The position numbers and the translations under genes were made by a program. From Absidia repens (lineage: Eukaryota; Mucoromycota; Mucoromycetes; Mucorales; Cunninghamellaceae): a stretch of DNA of 64,000 nt. The notes under the pieces were generated by a model. The model did not search any database and was not told where the DNA came from. It saw only the letters and a list, made by a program, of their open reading frames with translations. Within the stretch, counting starts at the first letter, position 1, and each line of letters opens with the position of its first letter. The DNA lies in contig MCGE01000062.1 in assembly GCA_002105175.1 (NCBI GenBank), positions 1 to 64,000 of the forward strand, read 5' to 3'. Below are positions 46,048 through 57,933 of this stretch, one piece after another.

Positions 46048-48208
46048 TTATAAAAAAAATTGGGTATACTGTCGGCTTGAGGAGTGTACGACCATTTCAT
46101 TGAGTTTGTATTCATTGAGTTCTTGTTTGATTTGTAAAGCCAGTACCGGAGTCAGTCCATGGCAGGTCACTTGAGTATCACATCGACGGTCATAGTCTTT
46201 GGAACCAAACGTATCGTGTACTTGAATGGTAGTGTTGAATCGTGTCTTTGCACCTTTCTTTCCTGAGGAGACAAATGTAGGTGCCGTTTTCGTTGTTGTT
46301 GTTTTGCGCCCATCATGTTGTTGCTGACCTACTACTACATCGGATGGTGCCATCATACATGTTGAGATATCGTCATCGTCATCACATTCAGAGATCAAAG
46401 ATGTATTGCTTTTCGACGCAGGGCGTAGACCTGGTGACCCATGTTGGAGAAAGGTGGGACGTGCCATATGTCGGGCGGAAGGAAGTCCAAAATAGTCTTG
46501 TTGTTGGCTGGAGGAATCTATTTTTGGAGACGCTGATCTGATTTGCTTCTTCCTACTTCCCCCATACCGTTGCTGCTGTTGTTGATGGGAATAGGATGAT
46601 GATGATAAAAGTGATGCAGGTCGTGAGGACGAGGAGAAGGAGGAGGAGGAACAAGAAGTATCCGGTGCTGCTGCGATAGTAGTAGAAGACGAAGATGCAG
46701 GAGATGGAAGATCGGCATCAAACTCATTCTTTGGTCGCAAGGTGGAATGTCGGTGCGAGCGACCTGAAATGGACGAAGCAGGGGAAGGAGGTGCCACAAC
46801 TATAAAATTAATAATAGTAATAATAGTAATAATAATAATAAAAAGGAATGTAAGTATACGTCCATCATGAAGCCCAACGTCAACTTCCCATCAGTCATTC
46901 TATTGCTTACCTTTTGTTTCGCCATGCACTGATGAATCCCTTTGATTTTTTGATGCTTGTCGTAGTTGGCCATCCATACTAGAGGAAACAGATACAGATT
47001 TTGATGATTTCCGAAACAAATTTGTCCATGAGGATTTCGAAGAGCTGACCGTATTTGTTGTCATGACCGAAGAAGCACAGGACACCATAGATGGAGATCG
47101 CCGTAAAGTTGAAGAGTATGAGTCGTAGTGTTGTTTGTTTGCGCCGCTAAAGACACCACGAATTCTTTTTGATAAGGAGGGCTTGTTGTTGCTGCTACCA
47201 GATGTGGACATAGTAAAGGATGAGATAGAAGAAGCAGATGAATGAATAGGCGCATTGGTGAAACTTGTTGTATCTGACGTTGTTTTGACCGAAGAAGATG
47301 CAGCCGAGTTATGTGAGTAGATAGACGATCGCCAAGTACCAGAATCATCCACCAAGGAAGGAACAGGTGAGCTAGAACGTTGTCGCTGTTGATATTGCTG
47401 TTGTCGAGAGTTTGAGGCGTTGGTGGCTAATGAGGATGATGAAGAGCTGTTCAGAGTGGAAGAACGTACACGAGGTGCAGAAGTGGAAGGTGTCATTCTG
47501 GTTTTGGAATCACGGTGCGTGTCTGCTGTAGCTGGCCTTGTTTTTCGTGCAGCCGATCGGTGATTGGTTCCTGAAGTATGATGATGAGAATGATGATGTG
47601 GCTTTTGTGACAATCCATTGTAACCCATCTGATTTTGCTTTTGACATTGTAAAATAAGCTGCTGCTGCTGCTGATACTGTAATTGCTGGTAATGGGCGTA
47701 TGAGACATTGTGGCCATAATAGTCATTTACGTTTGTCGGAGTGGTATCCTTCTCTATCCATGGGTCTTCTTGATGATGTTGTAACATCGTAAAGTTGGGT
47801 GACATACAAGGATACGTTACTGGCATCTAAAAATATAATAAAAAGATGTGAGTTGGTATAGAAAGAGTAAAAGATGGGATTTGGTCGGAGAATGAATAAC
47901 AGCGCAAGCGCATGGACAGAAAAAGATAACAAAAGGAGATAAAGATAAACTTTCGGGGGAAAGGGGAGATGTGATACTACTAATGGTAACAAAATTGCAA
48001 GAAGGGGAGGAAGAAGACAAGAAGAGAGGGGGCACGGGGGATGTGTATTTACCTGTTGATTCACTTGCAATTTACGGGACATAAACCTTGCCAAAGAGAT
48101 ATCATCATCGTCATTATCGTCATATTGTCGAGGTTGCTCTTGTGGCTGTTGTTTATAATCTGACGTGGAAGTTGCTGTAGTTGTTGGCGCTAGAGTAGCT
48201 GCAGACAT
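46048..48208 (-). CDS. Bni4-like protein phosphatase 1 targeting protein
   Basis: Exons complement(46048..46799, 46911..47826, 48053..48208) give 607 residues. Most is disordered Ser/Gln/His-rich sequence, including SSSLSKRIRGVF-type basic patches and polyglutamine. The last 66 residues are conserved-looking: KTRFNTTIQVHDTFGSKDYD, then CHGLTPVLALQIKQELNEYK and VVHSSSRQYTQFF. This matches the C-terminal signature of fungal Bni4, where an RVxF-type element (here KTRF, near residue 542) binds the Glc7/PP1 phosphatase and directs chitin synthase to bud necks or septa. Whether the septal role holds in a coenocytic fungus is an open inference. The start is the first ATG of an exon with a good donor. 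Identification rests on the C-terminus alone. Confidence 0.75.
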
Positions 48209-49987
48209 TTGAATGTGAAGAGGAAGACAAAGAATGAGACCAAATAACGTGACAAACAACAATAAGGTACGTGCTGAGAATTCAAATAAATATATATGTC
48301 TATGTATATAGAAAAGATGTTGCCAAAGGGAAAAAAAAGAAGACAATCAAGGGTATGTATGAAGGATTGATATAAAGAAGAAACGGAGAGGAAGGTGGTA
48401 CGAAAAAAAAGTATACTAATAGTACAAACGAGGTGGGGGTATATATGATAAAAATATGGTTTCAAACTGATACGTCTAAGCCTTAAGGTATATATACTAA
48501 ATAGAAAAAGCAATTTTTGTTTTGAGTGTTTGGAAGGGAAAAAAAAGAAAACAGGAAAAGAAAGAAAGAGACAAAAAAATAAAAATAAAATAAAATGAGA
48601 GCTATATTGAGAACCATTTTCAAACCCCGGAGTCAAAACGACAACACTGCATCCGTGTAACAGTGGATCGTGTTATTTCAAACAAACTATCCTATCGTAA
48701 ATCTAGTAGCTATTATTTAGTACAATTCCTGTTGAGCATTGCAAGAGTACATACCCTAAATTCAGTCCCATTCAAGAAAAGCTTCACAATGAAAACATGC
48801 TAATATAATGAGAATTTTTTAAAAATAGAAATCCTTGGGCTTTTAGCTCTTTTCCTCTATCGCGTGATCTACATTTGACAATACAATATACTGTAATCAT
48901 TGGTAATATTCAAAACAAATAAGCTAACCATGTTGCTGTATAATCGTCGATTTAAATTCCTAAATCAAGTAACGTCAATCATTTTCTATCCCCCTTCCCC
49001 CCCCTCCCCTTCTCCTCCTCCTTACCTATTGGACGATATTTTCCACAATTCCCCAGAACAATAAAATAGTAAAAATGCTGTATATTTACATTAATCAAAT
49101 AATCAAAAATAACATAAAAGAAAGATAGTTTTATTGAGTAGAATATGTATAAATATGACAATAACAGAGAGAGAAATGTATAAGTAACTAACGCCAATAT
49201 ATGTTATGTATATAGATGTGTACAATAAATATTGTTATTATTGAATAAAGAAAGGGGAAAACTTATATCTATTGTTGGTCTTATCAGTACCACCAGATTC
49301 GTTTCTTTTTTGAGGATCGTATTTTGCGTGTCAAATGAGAGCCATCTTGACATATAACTAGAGCGCCAGCATCATCCATACAGTATTAGTAGAGTCCTAC
49401 AGCAATGCAAAGATGCCAAGCATAGTATCATATTGGTTGGTTTACCTTTTTTTAACTTGATAGTATCTCACTTGATGAGTAGCACATGTAACTTTTTTGT
49501 ATTTTCAGAGTATTTTTGTTTTAGAAATAGTCCTTCCTTCCTGCACTATTTAATAAAATACATCAGCTAGCGAGCAATTCACTTTTATCGCACAAATCGA
49601 TACGGTAAGGTACTGTGCCCATTATATATATATATATATCTTACGTCTTAATTTCCATAAAATACTTGATTTGTGAGCTTTCAATATCCATCTTTGGTAA
49701 ACCGCCAAAAAAAAAAAAAAAAAAAAAAAAAAAGGTGGGCAACCGGCATTTCAATATTTCCAAAAGGAGTGACATGCACTTCCAGGTACGCATTCATCAA
49801 TCAATATCAAGCAACACCACAATGAATTCTAAATAAACTTGTGACAAAATTTCTTTTATTCAGCAATCACATCAAAATCAATACAAAGCAGACCAATAAA
49901 TATATAAAGTTATATAATATATACAAAAAAGATAAATAACACTGTGTGAAAAGGAGAGGGAGGGAGAGACGCAATAACTACATATAT
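48209..49987. other. Spacer between the Pat1 and Bni4-like genes
   Basis: T-rich on the minus strand just upstream of the Bni4-like start (48290-48600). A minus-strand poly(A) signal for Pat1 lies at 49855-49860, and a 27-nt A run at about 49707-49733. No additional gene is supported. Confidence 0.4.
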
Positions 49988-52900
49988 CTAAGAGTGCCCA
50001 GTTTGTTCGAGAGACTCATCACCGAGAGACAAATTTGACCACAATTCATTCACGACAGGGTATGCTCCTTGAATAGCATAGGGTACCGGGACACGATTTC
50101 TTTCCAAGTCAGAGATTGTTTTCATTGTCACAGATACCGTTTCTCTGTCATATTTAAGATCAATAAGTAAACAGTTACGTACAAGTACATGTTCATCTTA
50201 TTCTCCTTACCTATAGGCATTAGCCATAAGCTCTTTTTGTTGGGGATTACAACACCCTACCATAGAATTCAATAGCATCCAAACTCCAAGATTGTCCAGG
50301 TGAGCCATATTTTTGATGAGTGAAGACGATTCCATTGCCTTGTCAAAGTAAGATCCAAATGATGTCCTCCATTGTTTACAATCCGATTCTTGTTGATACT
50401 GTTGTTGTTGCTGTTTTCCCATGGCATGGAAAAGAAGCGTTCCCAGAAAGCGATGTCCAGTCTATTAAGCCCGTTTGCAAAAATGTCAGTGTTTTGCGTT
50501 TGCGATTCCATTGAATAAAATGATCATTCATAATAAAGTCTTACCGTTGTACCAAGAAGCAACTTAAAATCAGGGTGGTTTGATGCAGAGGATAGGATTT
50601 GACTGATGTAAGACAATGAGGCACCGAATAAAATGTGTTCCAAGCAGCCACTTATAGAAGGATGTATATAATCCACATTTTGCCGCTGATGTTGTGGTTG
50701 CTGCTGCTGCTGATGAGATCCATGTGCATCAGTAGAGTTCGTTGGTAGCAGTGATGGTGGTAGGATATCAACAAAATAATAGGCAATGGTGGTCATCAGG
50801 ATTTGGCGCTGAGAGTCATTCAGGTGCGGAACTAGGCGACCAATCAAAGACATTCCTTTGTTCACTTTTAAAATAGATATCACAGTAGGTGAACTATATA
50901 AGAAAACATGTTAGCAATGTTGATGGGGTGGATGTTTGATATCAACATTTACCTTTGATCCATGGCAAGAATTTCCCAGATTTTCGACATGGTTTCTTGT
51001 CTTGTGGTTGATGCGGATGGTGCTGAGTTGTGAATCGACGGTATTGCTCCATTCACTTCCCGGTAAGATTGTTCCACTTGCAAGACCAAAAAATAGATAG
51101 ATTCGATGGTTTTCAAAAGTTGTTGGTGGTCGTTTTTGGATCTCTTCTTGTCATCCTGGAATGGTCCATCTACTCAATAATAATAATAATAATAAATCAA
51201 TGCTATGTAAATGATCTAATACCTACTTTTTATTATTCTTCATTTTACCTTTAGGAATATCATGATTTTGAATAACCTGATCAAGTACCTTGTCCAAAGT
51301 AGCACAATTATCCTCTCCAAAATCACTGGATTGATGGTACACCATTGGGTTACTGATGGTTGCCGCTTGATTGATGACAGGAGGAGCATTTGATTGACCG
51401 CCATGATGTGCAGTATACATGTGATAATAAAAATCGTCAGGCGTGTGTTGATTTGAATCTGCAAGTTTCGACCGTTCAATCTGATCAATGTACTTGATGT
51501 TTTTTGCTGTCATCAATCCATCATAAGAATCCTTAAGTAAAAAAAAAAAAAAAGGAAGTTAAAAGCTGCCCTTTGTTTAATCCATTTCTATTACGTTACC
51601 TTTCCATCATCTTCCTTTTGTTTGATTTCTTGCTCCGTGGTCATATTGGGTTTATGAATAGTTGTTGTAGAGGTATGTTGAAGGGCCGCATTACTAGCAT
51701 GGCTTGCCGATTGAGCTTGCTGTAGTTGCTGCTGTTGCTGTTGATGATGTTTTTGGAAGAAAGAATTGATATCAACTGGCGGCTGCTGTGTTGTTGCTGC
51801 ACCAGCTGGTCCTCGAGAGGTGGATGGTTGCTGTTGTTGTCGTTGTTGATGCTTTTGAAAGAAGGAATTGATATCAACTGGCACTTGTTTCGAGGATTGA
51901 TTTTGGAACGATAAAGTTGTTGATGACTGTTGCTGTTGCTGTTGCTGCTGAGAGAGGCCCGGTAAAAGTTGATATAGCAAGTTCTTGTTAGGAGATCGTT
52001 GTTGTTGACCCATGCCAGCTTCAATGTCGGCTACGCTGTATACAGCAGGTTGGGTGGGATCACTGGCTTCGGTGTGGTTTTGTCCATTCACATCCATTTC
52101 TTGGACCTTGGGCATGGAAGAAGGAGGTTGACCTGTTTCTGATGCAGCTAACGGTAGTAATTGATGTGTTTTTTTCGTGTCATTTCCAGCCTGGGTAGTG
52201 GTGGTGATGCTTCGAACGTTAACATCAGTATCCATAGCACGCTTGCTTGTTTCCGCGGGAACATTGTGTTCTTGAGGTACACTTCCTGACAAAATCGACG
52301 CAAAAGATATCCCTAGATAATAATAATAATAAAATATGAGAATAGAAAAAAATAAGAGATGCAAACGTTTTATATATATTTGATAGTACCTGTAGATATT
52401 TCACGGCTGATAGGTGGCGGGTTGACCCTACGAGTGATTTTTTTCATTTGATTGGCAGGTTTGCCAGTCTCGCCAGCCTAAGTATAATTAAAGTCAAACT
52501 CAGTATAGGGATATAAATGATAAAACAATATAAAGCTCACCATGTGCGACTTGGAGCCATAAGATGGGCCAGCAAAAGGATCCTTATTCCAGAGATTTGG
52601 TTGGGATTGCTTAAAGCTACCTATTTGTTTTCAAAAGAAGCAACATGGTCAACCTATGTCATATGCAAATAGTGTATGTGTTTGTGAGCACCTTCTTTTG
52701 TCCGTGGTCCAGGTTTTTTAACCCCAAAGGCCTCTTCTTCAAAGGTAGTCGACGTGAAGTTTTCAATATCGGCGGCAAATTCAAATTCTGACACAAAAGA
52801 AAAAAAAAAAAAAAAAACAGGGTTCATATCGGCATACGTGTTATTATGATGGGAAGATAATATTTACCTAGCGTGTCACCAGTTTCTTCAAACTCAATAG

Positions 52901-53057
52901 CACCATCAAGTTCGTGCTCTTCTTCCGAGTGGTCAACATCAAGTTCATCACGTAGTGTGGAGAAATCAAAAACTTCCATGTTGGTATCGTCGTTTAGCAC
53001 CAGTGGTTGCGTGTGTTGAGATGTAAGAGAGTTTGGGGGGTTCGCGCTAAGTGACAT
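49988..53057 (-). CDS. PAT1: Pat1, mRNA decapping activator / P-body scaffold
   Basis: Links the Lsm1-7 ring, Dcp2 and the Dhh1 helicase to drive 5' decapping in P-bodies. Ten exons: complement(49988..50144, 50211..50461, 50545..50893, 50953..51172, 51249..51531, 51600..52312, 52390..52477, 52541..52620, 52692..52787, 52868..53057), in frame, 808 residues. The acidic N-terminus has FDFSTLRDELD (a plausible FDF-type Dhh1-binding element) and FEEEAFGV. The middle is Gln-rich and low complexity, with PVDINSFFQKH present twice about 36 residues apart. The Pat1 core motif follows (SYDGLMTAKNIKYIDQIERS, then DDFYYHMY). The C-terminal helical repeat domain contains KVNKGMSLIGRLVPHL, the Lsm/Dcp2-binding part of the family. 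The start is the first ATG; a 5' UTR intron just upstream is possible. Confidence 0.9.
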
Positions 53058-53278
53058 TCTGTAGTTCCTATCAAATCATATAAAGCAACACATAGGTAAG
53101 ATAAGTTCATATATATATATATATAGAACGGACACTTACCAAAAACAAGAAAAAATAGGGAAGTGTATTGAATAAAAAAGCAAAAGTCAAAGAAGGCAAG
53201 CAAAACAAAAAATCAAATTGATATTGACCAGAGACGGAGTTTAAAGAACGGGGAAAAGTAAAAAAAAAAGATAGGGTT

Positions 53279-54674
53279 TTATTGATGTGATGAGCTACTA
53301 TTGCTAAGATGTTGATATCGTTTAATAAATGGGTGCTCTAAAACTTCTCGTAAAGGTATTCGTCGAGATGACTTGTATTGTAATAGCTATAAGAGAAAAA
53401 TATGATCAATATACTTTTAATATGCTATATATAATTTGGAAGGGGGGAGTTACCTTTTGTATAAGATCCCTTGCTTCTTTACTGACGAAGTCAGGATATG
53501 TCACATCCACGTGTATTATTCGTTGGTAAGTTTCCATCTTTCCATCAGCATCTTCAAACGGCGGTTTTCCACAAATCATTTCATAAAGGAGTACACCAAG
53601 TGACCATATATCTGCATTCACATCATGATTCTTGCCTTCGATCATTTCAGGTGGTAAATAATCCAAGGTTCCGCACAGCGTACTTCTTCGGGACCTGCGA
53701 ATAAAGAATTGAAGTCAGTCTATTGATATGTCTCCGTCCCCTTTTCCCCTTTAAGTATTTACTCTTGAACATCCGTTTTCACAGACCAGCCAAAATCAGC
53801 AATTTTCAATTCACCGTTGAGACCAAGTAACAGGTTTTCAGGTTTGATATCACGATGGATCACTCGTTTGTGATGTAGGTAGAGTAATGCATTTGCCAAT
53901 TGTGCAACGTACTAATCCAAAAACAGAGCGAGTTAAAATGAACGTCAAATTCAGTTTCCTACCATGTTGACATTATTACCTTTGCCGCCACCGATTCCAT
54001 AAACCGTTTTTTTTGTTTGCAGTTCCTTGTATAATTCACCTTTGGACGCAAATTCAATAATCAGAAACACCCGAGTTTCGTCATGAAAGTAGCCATAAAG
54101 TCGTAGAATATTGGGATGCCTAAATATAAAACGAGCCATAGTTTCATTAAGGATGAATTAAATAGACACTAACAGAGGAGGGAGTGGCACTTGACCAACT
54201 TACCGTAAAGAGCTTTGTATTTCCACTTCTCGCCGTAGTTGACGTTCCACGTGCCCCGCCATGATTTCCGACTTATATAGCACCTTGAGAGCAATAATAT
54301 AACCACTTTGTTTTTCCCTTGCTAGATAAACATGACCAAAGTTACCGTGTCCCAGTTCGCGACCTATTTCAAAGTCATTTAGTGTCCACTGTTTGTACGG
54401 TTGCTGTGTTGGTCTAAATTTTAAGAAAAAGAAAACATGGTAGATCAGTTCCATAACCTATAGTAACTAAATCCGTTCGTTCTTCATTTTGTTGTTGTAT
54501 ATATTACTTTGTATGTCGTGTCGCATCCCCTCCAAGTCGCTTTTTTGGTAATGGTTTTTGTTGTTGTTGTTGAGGATCATGGCTGCCATCTTGTTGTTTG
54601 GGTCGTGGCACCTTTCTTGCTCCAATGGATGATTTTTTTGATGATAAGGGTCGACTTGCTTTTGCGGTGCTCAT
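53279..54674 (-). CDS. Aurora-type mitotic serine/threonine kinase (Ipl1/Ark1)
   Basis: Chromosomal passenger kinase that corrects kinetochore attachment. Exons complement(53279..53386, 53454..53694, 53763..53911, 53963..54119, 54204..54413, 54508..54674) give 343 residues. A basic, Gln-rich N-terminal tail (about 60 residues) precedes the kinase domain. Visible features are [20 protein letters not shown] (P-loop), ALKVL (VAIK Lys), [33 protein letters not shown], and the Aurora-specific activation loop [19 protein letters not shown] with activating Thr near 233. The C-terminal lobe ends HPFIKRY. Where other Auroras have a short charged stretch between the alpha-D and alpha-E helices, this one has a Gly/Asn-rich stretch ([15 protein letters not shown]), partly set by the choice of donor there. 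It sits 221 bp downstream of nothing but the Pat1 promoter, same strand. Confidence 0.94.
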
Positions 54675-55835
54675 GTATTTAGGTAAAAGAAAAGATGAAT
54701 AAAGAGAATGAAAGGGTAGGGGCGGGGGTGGGAGAGGGGACGAGGATAAAGCTGAAGTGGGAGGAGGCAGGGGAAGAAGAAGAAACACAAAATTGAAGAT
54801 ATATTTAATCCCCGCCCGTGCTCATTTTTGGGCCAAATTAGGGGCACGGAACGATTCTGGACTTTGCTGTGAAAATCGACTCGCTGACCAAATAAACACA
54901 AACTCCTTCATTTTGGAAGACAACCAGTAATGCATCTAGAAGAACGATATATCTTGCAACATACAATTATGAAAAAATAAGTGCCGTTTGATTATGATAT
55001 GTTAAAACAATTATTAAAATTAGTACTGTATATGGTATACATTCCTTACGGTGCGTACAGTGCTTTGTACAGTGCTTTGCTAAAAAAAGCATCAATGTAA
55101 TTTGCATAAAAGTAAGTTTTGGGGCCTACGGAGCATCTCAGCAATAACGTCAAATTAACCTTAGTGTTGCAATTTCTTATATTCGACTTTTAAACATTCT
55201 TGCACATTTTAAAAAATCGATAACGTACCGAGTGCCAGGGGAGGATCGGTTGAAGTGTAGTATTTTAATGAACTAGAGATACTCTCACGGTTTTGCGTCT
55301 TAATAGTCTACCATCGAGACTTTACTGACCTCATATTGGGCGCCATTTTTTTTTTTTTATTACGCCACATGCAAATAGAAATAAATAAATAATAACGAGG
55401 TGGATAGATATATACAGTATGTCCAGTGTAGTAGACGTTACGCTGGCGACATGGTCTTTGTAGATTGATATAAATAGGAGATCTACAATAGGGTCACGTT
55501 TTATATCAAGTGACCCAGCATCGTTCATCCGTTACTAGGTCTTGAAGGGTGGGAAACTAAACATAAAGAAGCTAGAAAACGGTGTGAAATGCTTTATAGT
55601 AGCGTCAACAAACATATCACGAATTAGATTCATTTAAATCATTGGTTCTGCAATCATATGACTATCTTTTATAGTCATTGAGCTATGGCTACCAACCAGT
55701 CCCTGAGTTTTTAGGGAATGGGAACGCCGTCATAGCAGATTAACTACGAAACAAATGTTTGAAAAGATATTGACAAAACAACTACAATAGCAGCATTGTT
55801 CATTATATGGTCTGTCAGAAAATGGGTAATAAAAT
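54675..55835. other. Spacer upstream of the Aurora gene
   Basis: G-rich/C-rich leader-like stretch (54715-54780), then AT-rich sequence. The palindromic duplicate TACAGTGCTTTG(TACAGTGCTTTG) is at about 55058-55080. No gene. Confidence 0.4.
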
Positions 55836-55837
55836 TC

Positions 55838-56503
55838 ATCATTTATTGAAGCATATGGATAGATACTAATACTAAAGGAGAGGGGTTTATTGTACCAAGG
55901 GATTTAATAGAAGGTTCTATAGGAGGAAGGAGGAAGTATGAGAGAGGTTAATGTGAGCTTTGAAAAAAAAAAAAATCAACACTAATATAAAGGGACAGTT
56001 GTAAAGTGGAACCTAGTATGCTACATAATGCTTGTGAAGTACCAAAGGGACATCCGCTGTTAAAATACAACAATAGTCAACATTAATCTAAAGGGGACTG
56101 ACGACTGACGGTAGTAAAAAAGGGATCTATTGTACAAGAGATGAAAGAGACTAATGAGGCATTTTTGTTTGAAGCAAGTAAAAATGAGACATGTTTTCTT
56201 GGTTTGTTGATACAAACTATGGACAAACCAACACAAAATTAAGCTAATGGAAATTCCAAAAGATCAACTAATGGTAGTTCAAAATCCTGAATCCAAAATG
56301 AAAGGATTTCCCATGCATCTTGTCATCCTTGAGCTGTAAACCCTTCTAAATTAGTCCTGACACTATTCCAAGTCCAACGCATCCCCATAGAACTTGAATG
56401 GTGAAGAAAAAACGTTAAAAAAAAAGAGAAAGGAAAGAGAGAGCGGAAACAGAGCGGGAGGATAAAAAAAAGGGTTCACGTGCGCGGCATTTGAAATCTT
56501 CGT
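55838..56503 (-). repeat. Dispersed repeat family A, copy A9 (full length)
   Basis: 5' module TTTCAAATGCCGCGCACGTG on the minus strand (E-box 56477-56482), a purine-rich tract, and the core at about 56190-56375 (ATCCAAAATGAAAGGATTTC on plus). Tail modules extend to 55838 with TTATTGAAGCA at the far end. Confidence 0.82.
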
Positions 56504-56639
56504 CATCTCTTTCCATTACAAAAAGGAAGCTTTTTTCACTTCTTTGCCCAACAATGAACATCAAACGATACCTTTATACTCATCGTCCTATTTGTTCTAT
56601 TCTATCGATGTCTATGTAACCAAAGTGGAACAATTCGGC

Positions 56640-56940
56640 CGGTTTAGTTTAGCTTGTCATTCACCATAGAGTGGCTTGCACTCTTTGATTGAACTAGATT
56701 TCCTTGCGTCATGTTTATTCCACGACCAAGATAGCAATATAATCCCCTTTTACTACAACCATTAAATTAAATAGTTCAGTCCAATTGCTATAATATATAC
56801 ATTTGAATAAAACATGGCTTGCCTTTATACTCTCTACATCGTCTCTCATACGTTTAGTTTGGTTTGTTTTGTTGAACGGGTATAAAGACATTGTACAGTA
56901 CATTGCATATGCCTGTAGAAAAACGAAAGCTGATGTATTT
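56640..56940 (+). repeat. Repeat family C, copy 2
   Basis: GGTTTAGTTTAGCTTGTCAT, ACATTTGAATAAAACATGGC, GTCTCTCATACGTTTAGTTT and GGGTATAAAG in the same order as 3330-3520. Confidence 0.6.
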
Positions 56941-57299
56941 GAGCAGAAAGAAAAGGGTCAGATGTCAAGTGTTTTTCACCGCTCCGTCGACTCTCTGTAC
57001 ACTGGACTTCGAAGAATATGGGTTAAAAGAATTTCTTGTGTTTGAAAAAAATGGCCGTAGTTGACGCATGAAAGAAATGACCCAAAGAAATACTTTTATG
57101 AAAAGATTCGCTGCAGTGATGGTATATGTCAAATAAGGCGAATAAGGGTTAGTTTGTTCTACATAATCATTTATATGTCTACATTTGTCAAGTTTTATTA
57201 CAAAAAATCAATATAAAAGGTGAGAGACCGATGAAAAAATAAATACTAACTACTACTACTATTACTACTACTACTATACTATACTACAGCCCGGATAAA
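56941..57299. other. 3' flank of RPS26
   Basis: Contains a minus-strand poly(A) signal (TTTATT, 57194-57199) and a (TAC)n microsatellite at about 57249-57288 just before the RPS26 stop. Confidence 0.5.
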
Positions 57300-57933
57300 C
57301 TAGTTGGATTTTTGGAATCGGAAACGAGGGGGAGGAGCACGGTTGCGTCGGCTGACCACAGATCGGACACGGACCACGCGAGCATGAATGGCGCAGGAGA
57401 TACAGTAGTGCAATTTAACGTACAACTTGGGAATAGTGTATTCTTCGTAAATGGAGGCTTCTTGAAGATCACGGACAGCAGCAGCTTCGACCATGTTGCG
57501 GATAGTGAAACGCTTGATAGCCTTGTCCTATATTTTTTTAAAAAATGGTGAGTTTTCAAGCCGTTTCGATAGTAAACGTAGACGTATTCATTTAGTTTAC
57601 CTTGGGACAACAGCGGTAACAGTTAATACAACGGACAAACTTGTTGTGGCCACGACCGTGTTTGTTGCGACCGTTGTTTCTTCTCTTGCAAGTCTATCAA
57701 ATATGCATATAAAAAAATAGATTGAGTAAAAGGCACGTCCAGCTGTTTCGACCGTCTCATTATCATCGTTCGAAGAATGTCAATGCTGATGAGTGTAGTG
57801 TTTTCATTCCATGTCATCTTATAATATCATATCATTATTTTGGATAAATAATGGATGTATGATTTTAAGATTGGTGGATTTAATAGATGGATAGATGGAT
57901 AGATGGATGGATGGATGGATGAGAATTTACCAT
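57300..57933 (-). CDS. RPS26: Small ribosomal subunit protein eS26 (RPS26)
   Basis: Ribosomal protein at the mRNA exit site of the 40S subunit. Exons complement(57300..57527, 57601..57693, 57931..57933) give 107 residues. The first exon is only the ATG; the second starts [20 protein letters not shown]. The zinc-ribbon cysteines [16 protein letters not shown] span intron 2, and [15 protein letters not shown] completes the ribbon. The tail [11 protein letters not shown] is the family C-terminus. The 237-bp first intron carries a GGAT/GATA tetranucleotide tract on the plus strand (57886-57921). The start is decided by phase: no other ATG fits the TCKRR exon. Confidence 0.95.

Noticed and set aside
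1376..56503. Family A as a DNA transposon or MITE.
   Set aside because: I found no terminal inverted repeats pairing the CCCGCCCACGTG end with the AATAAA tail end, so a TIR element is not supported.
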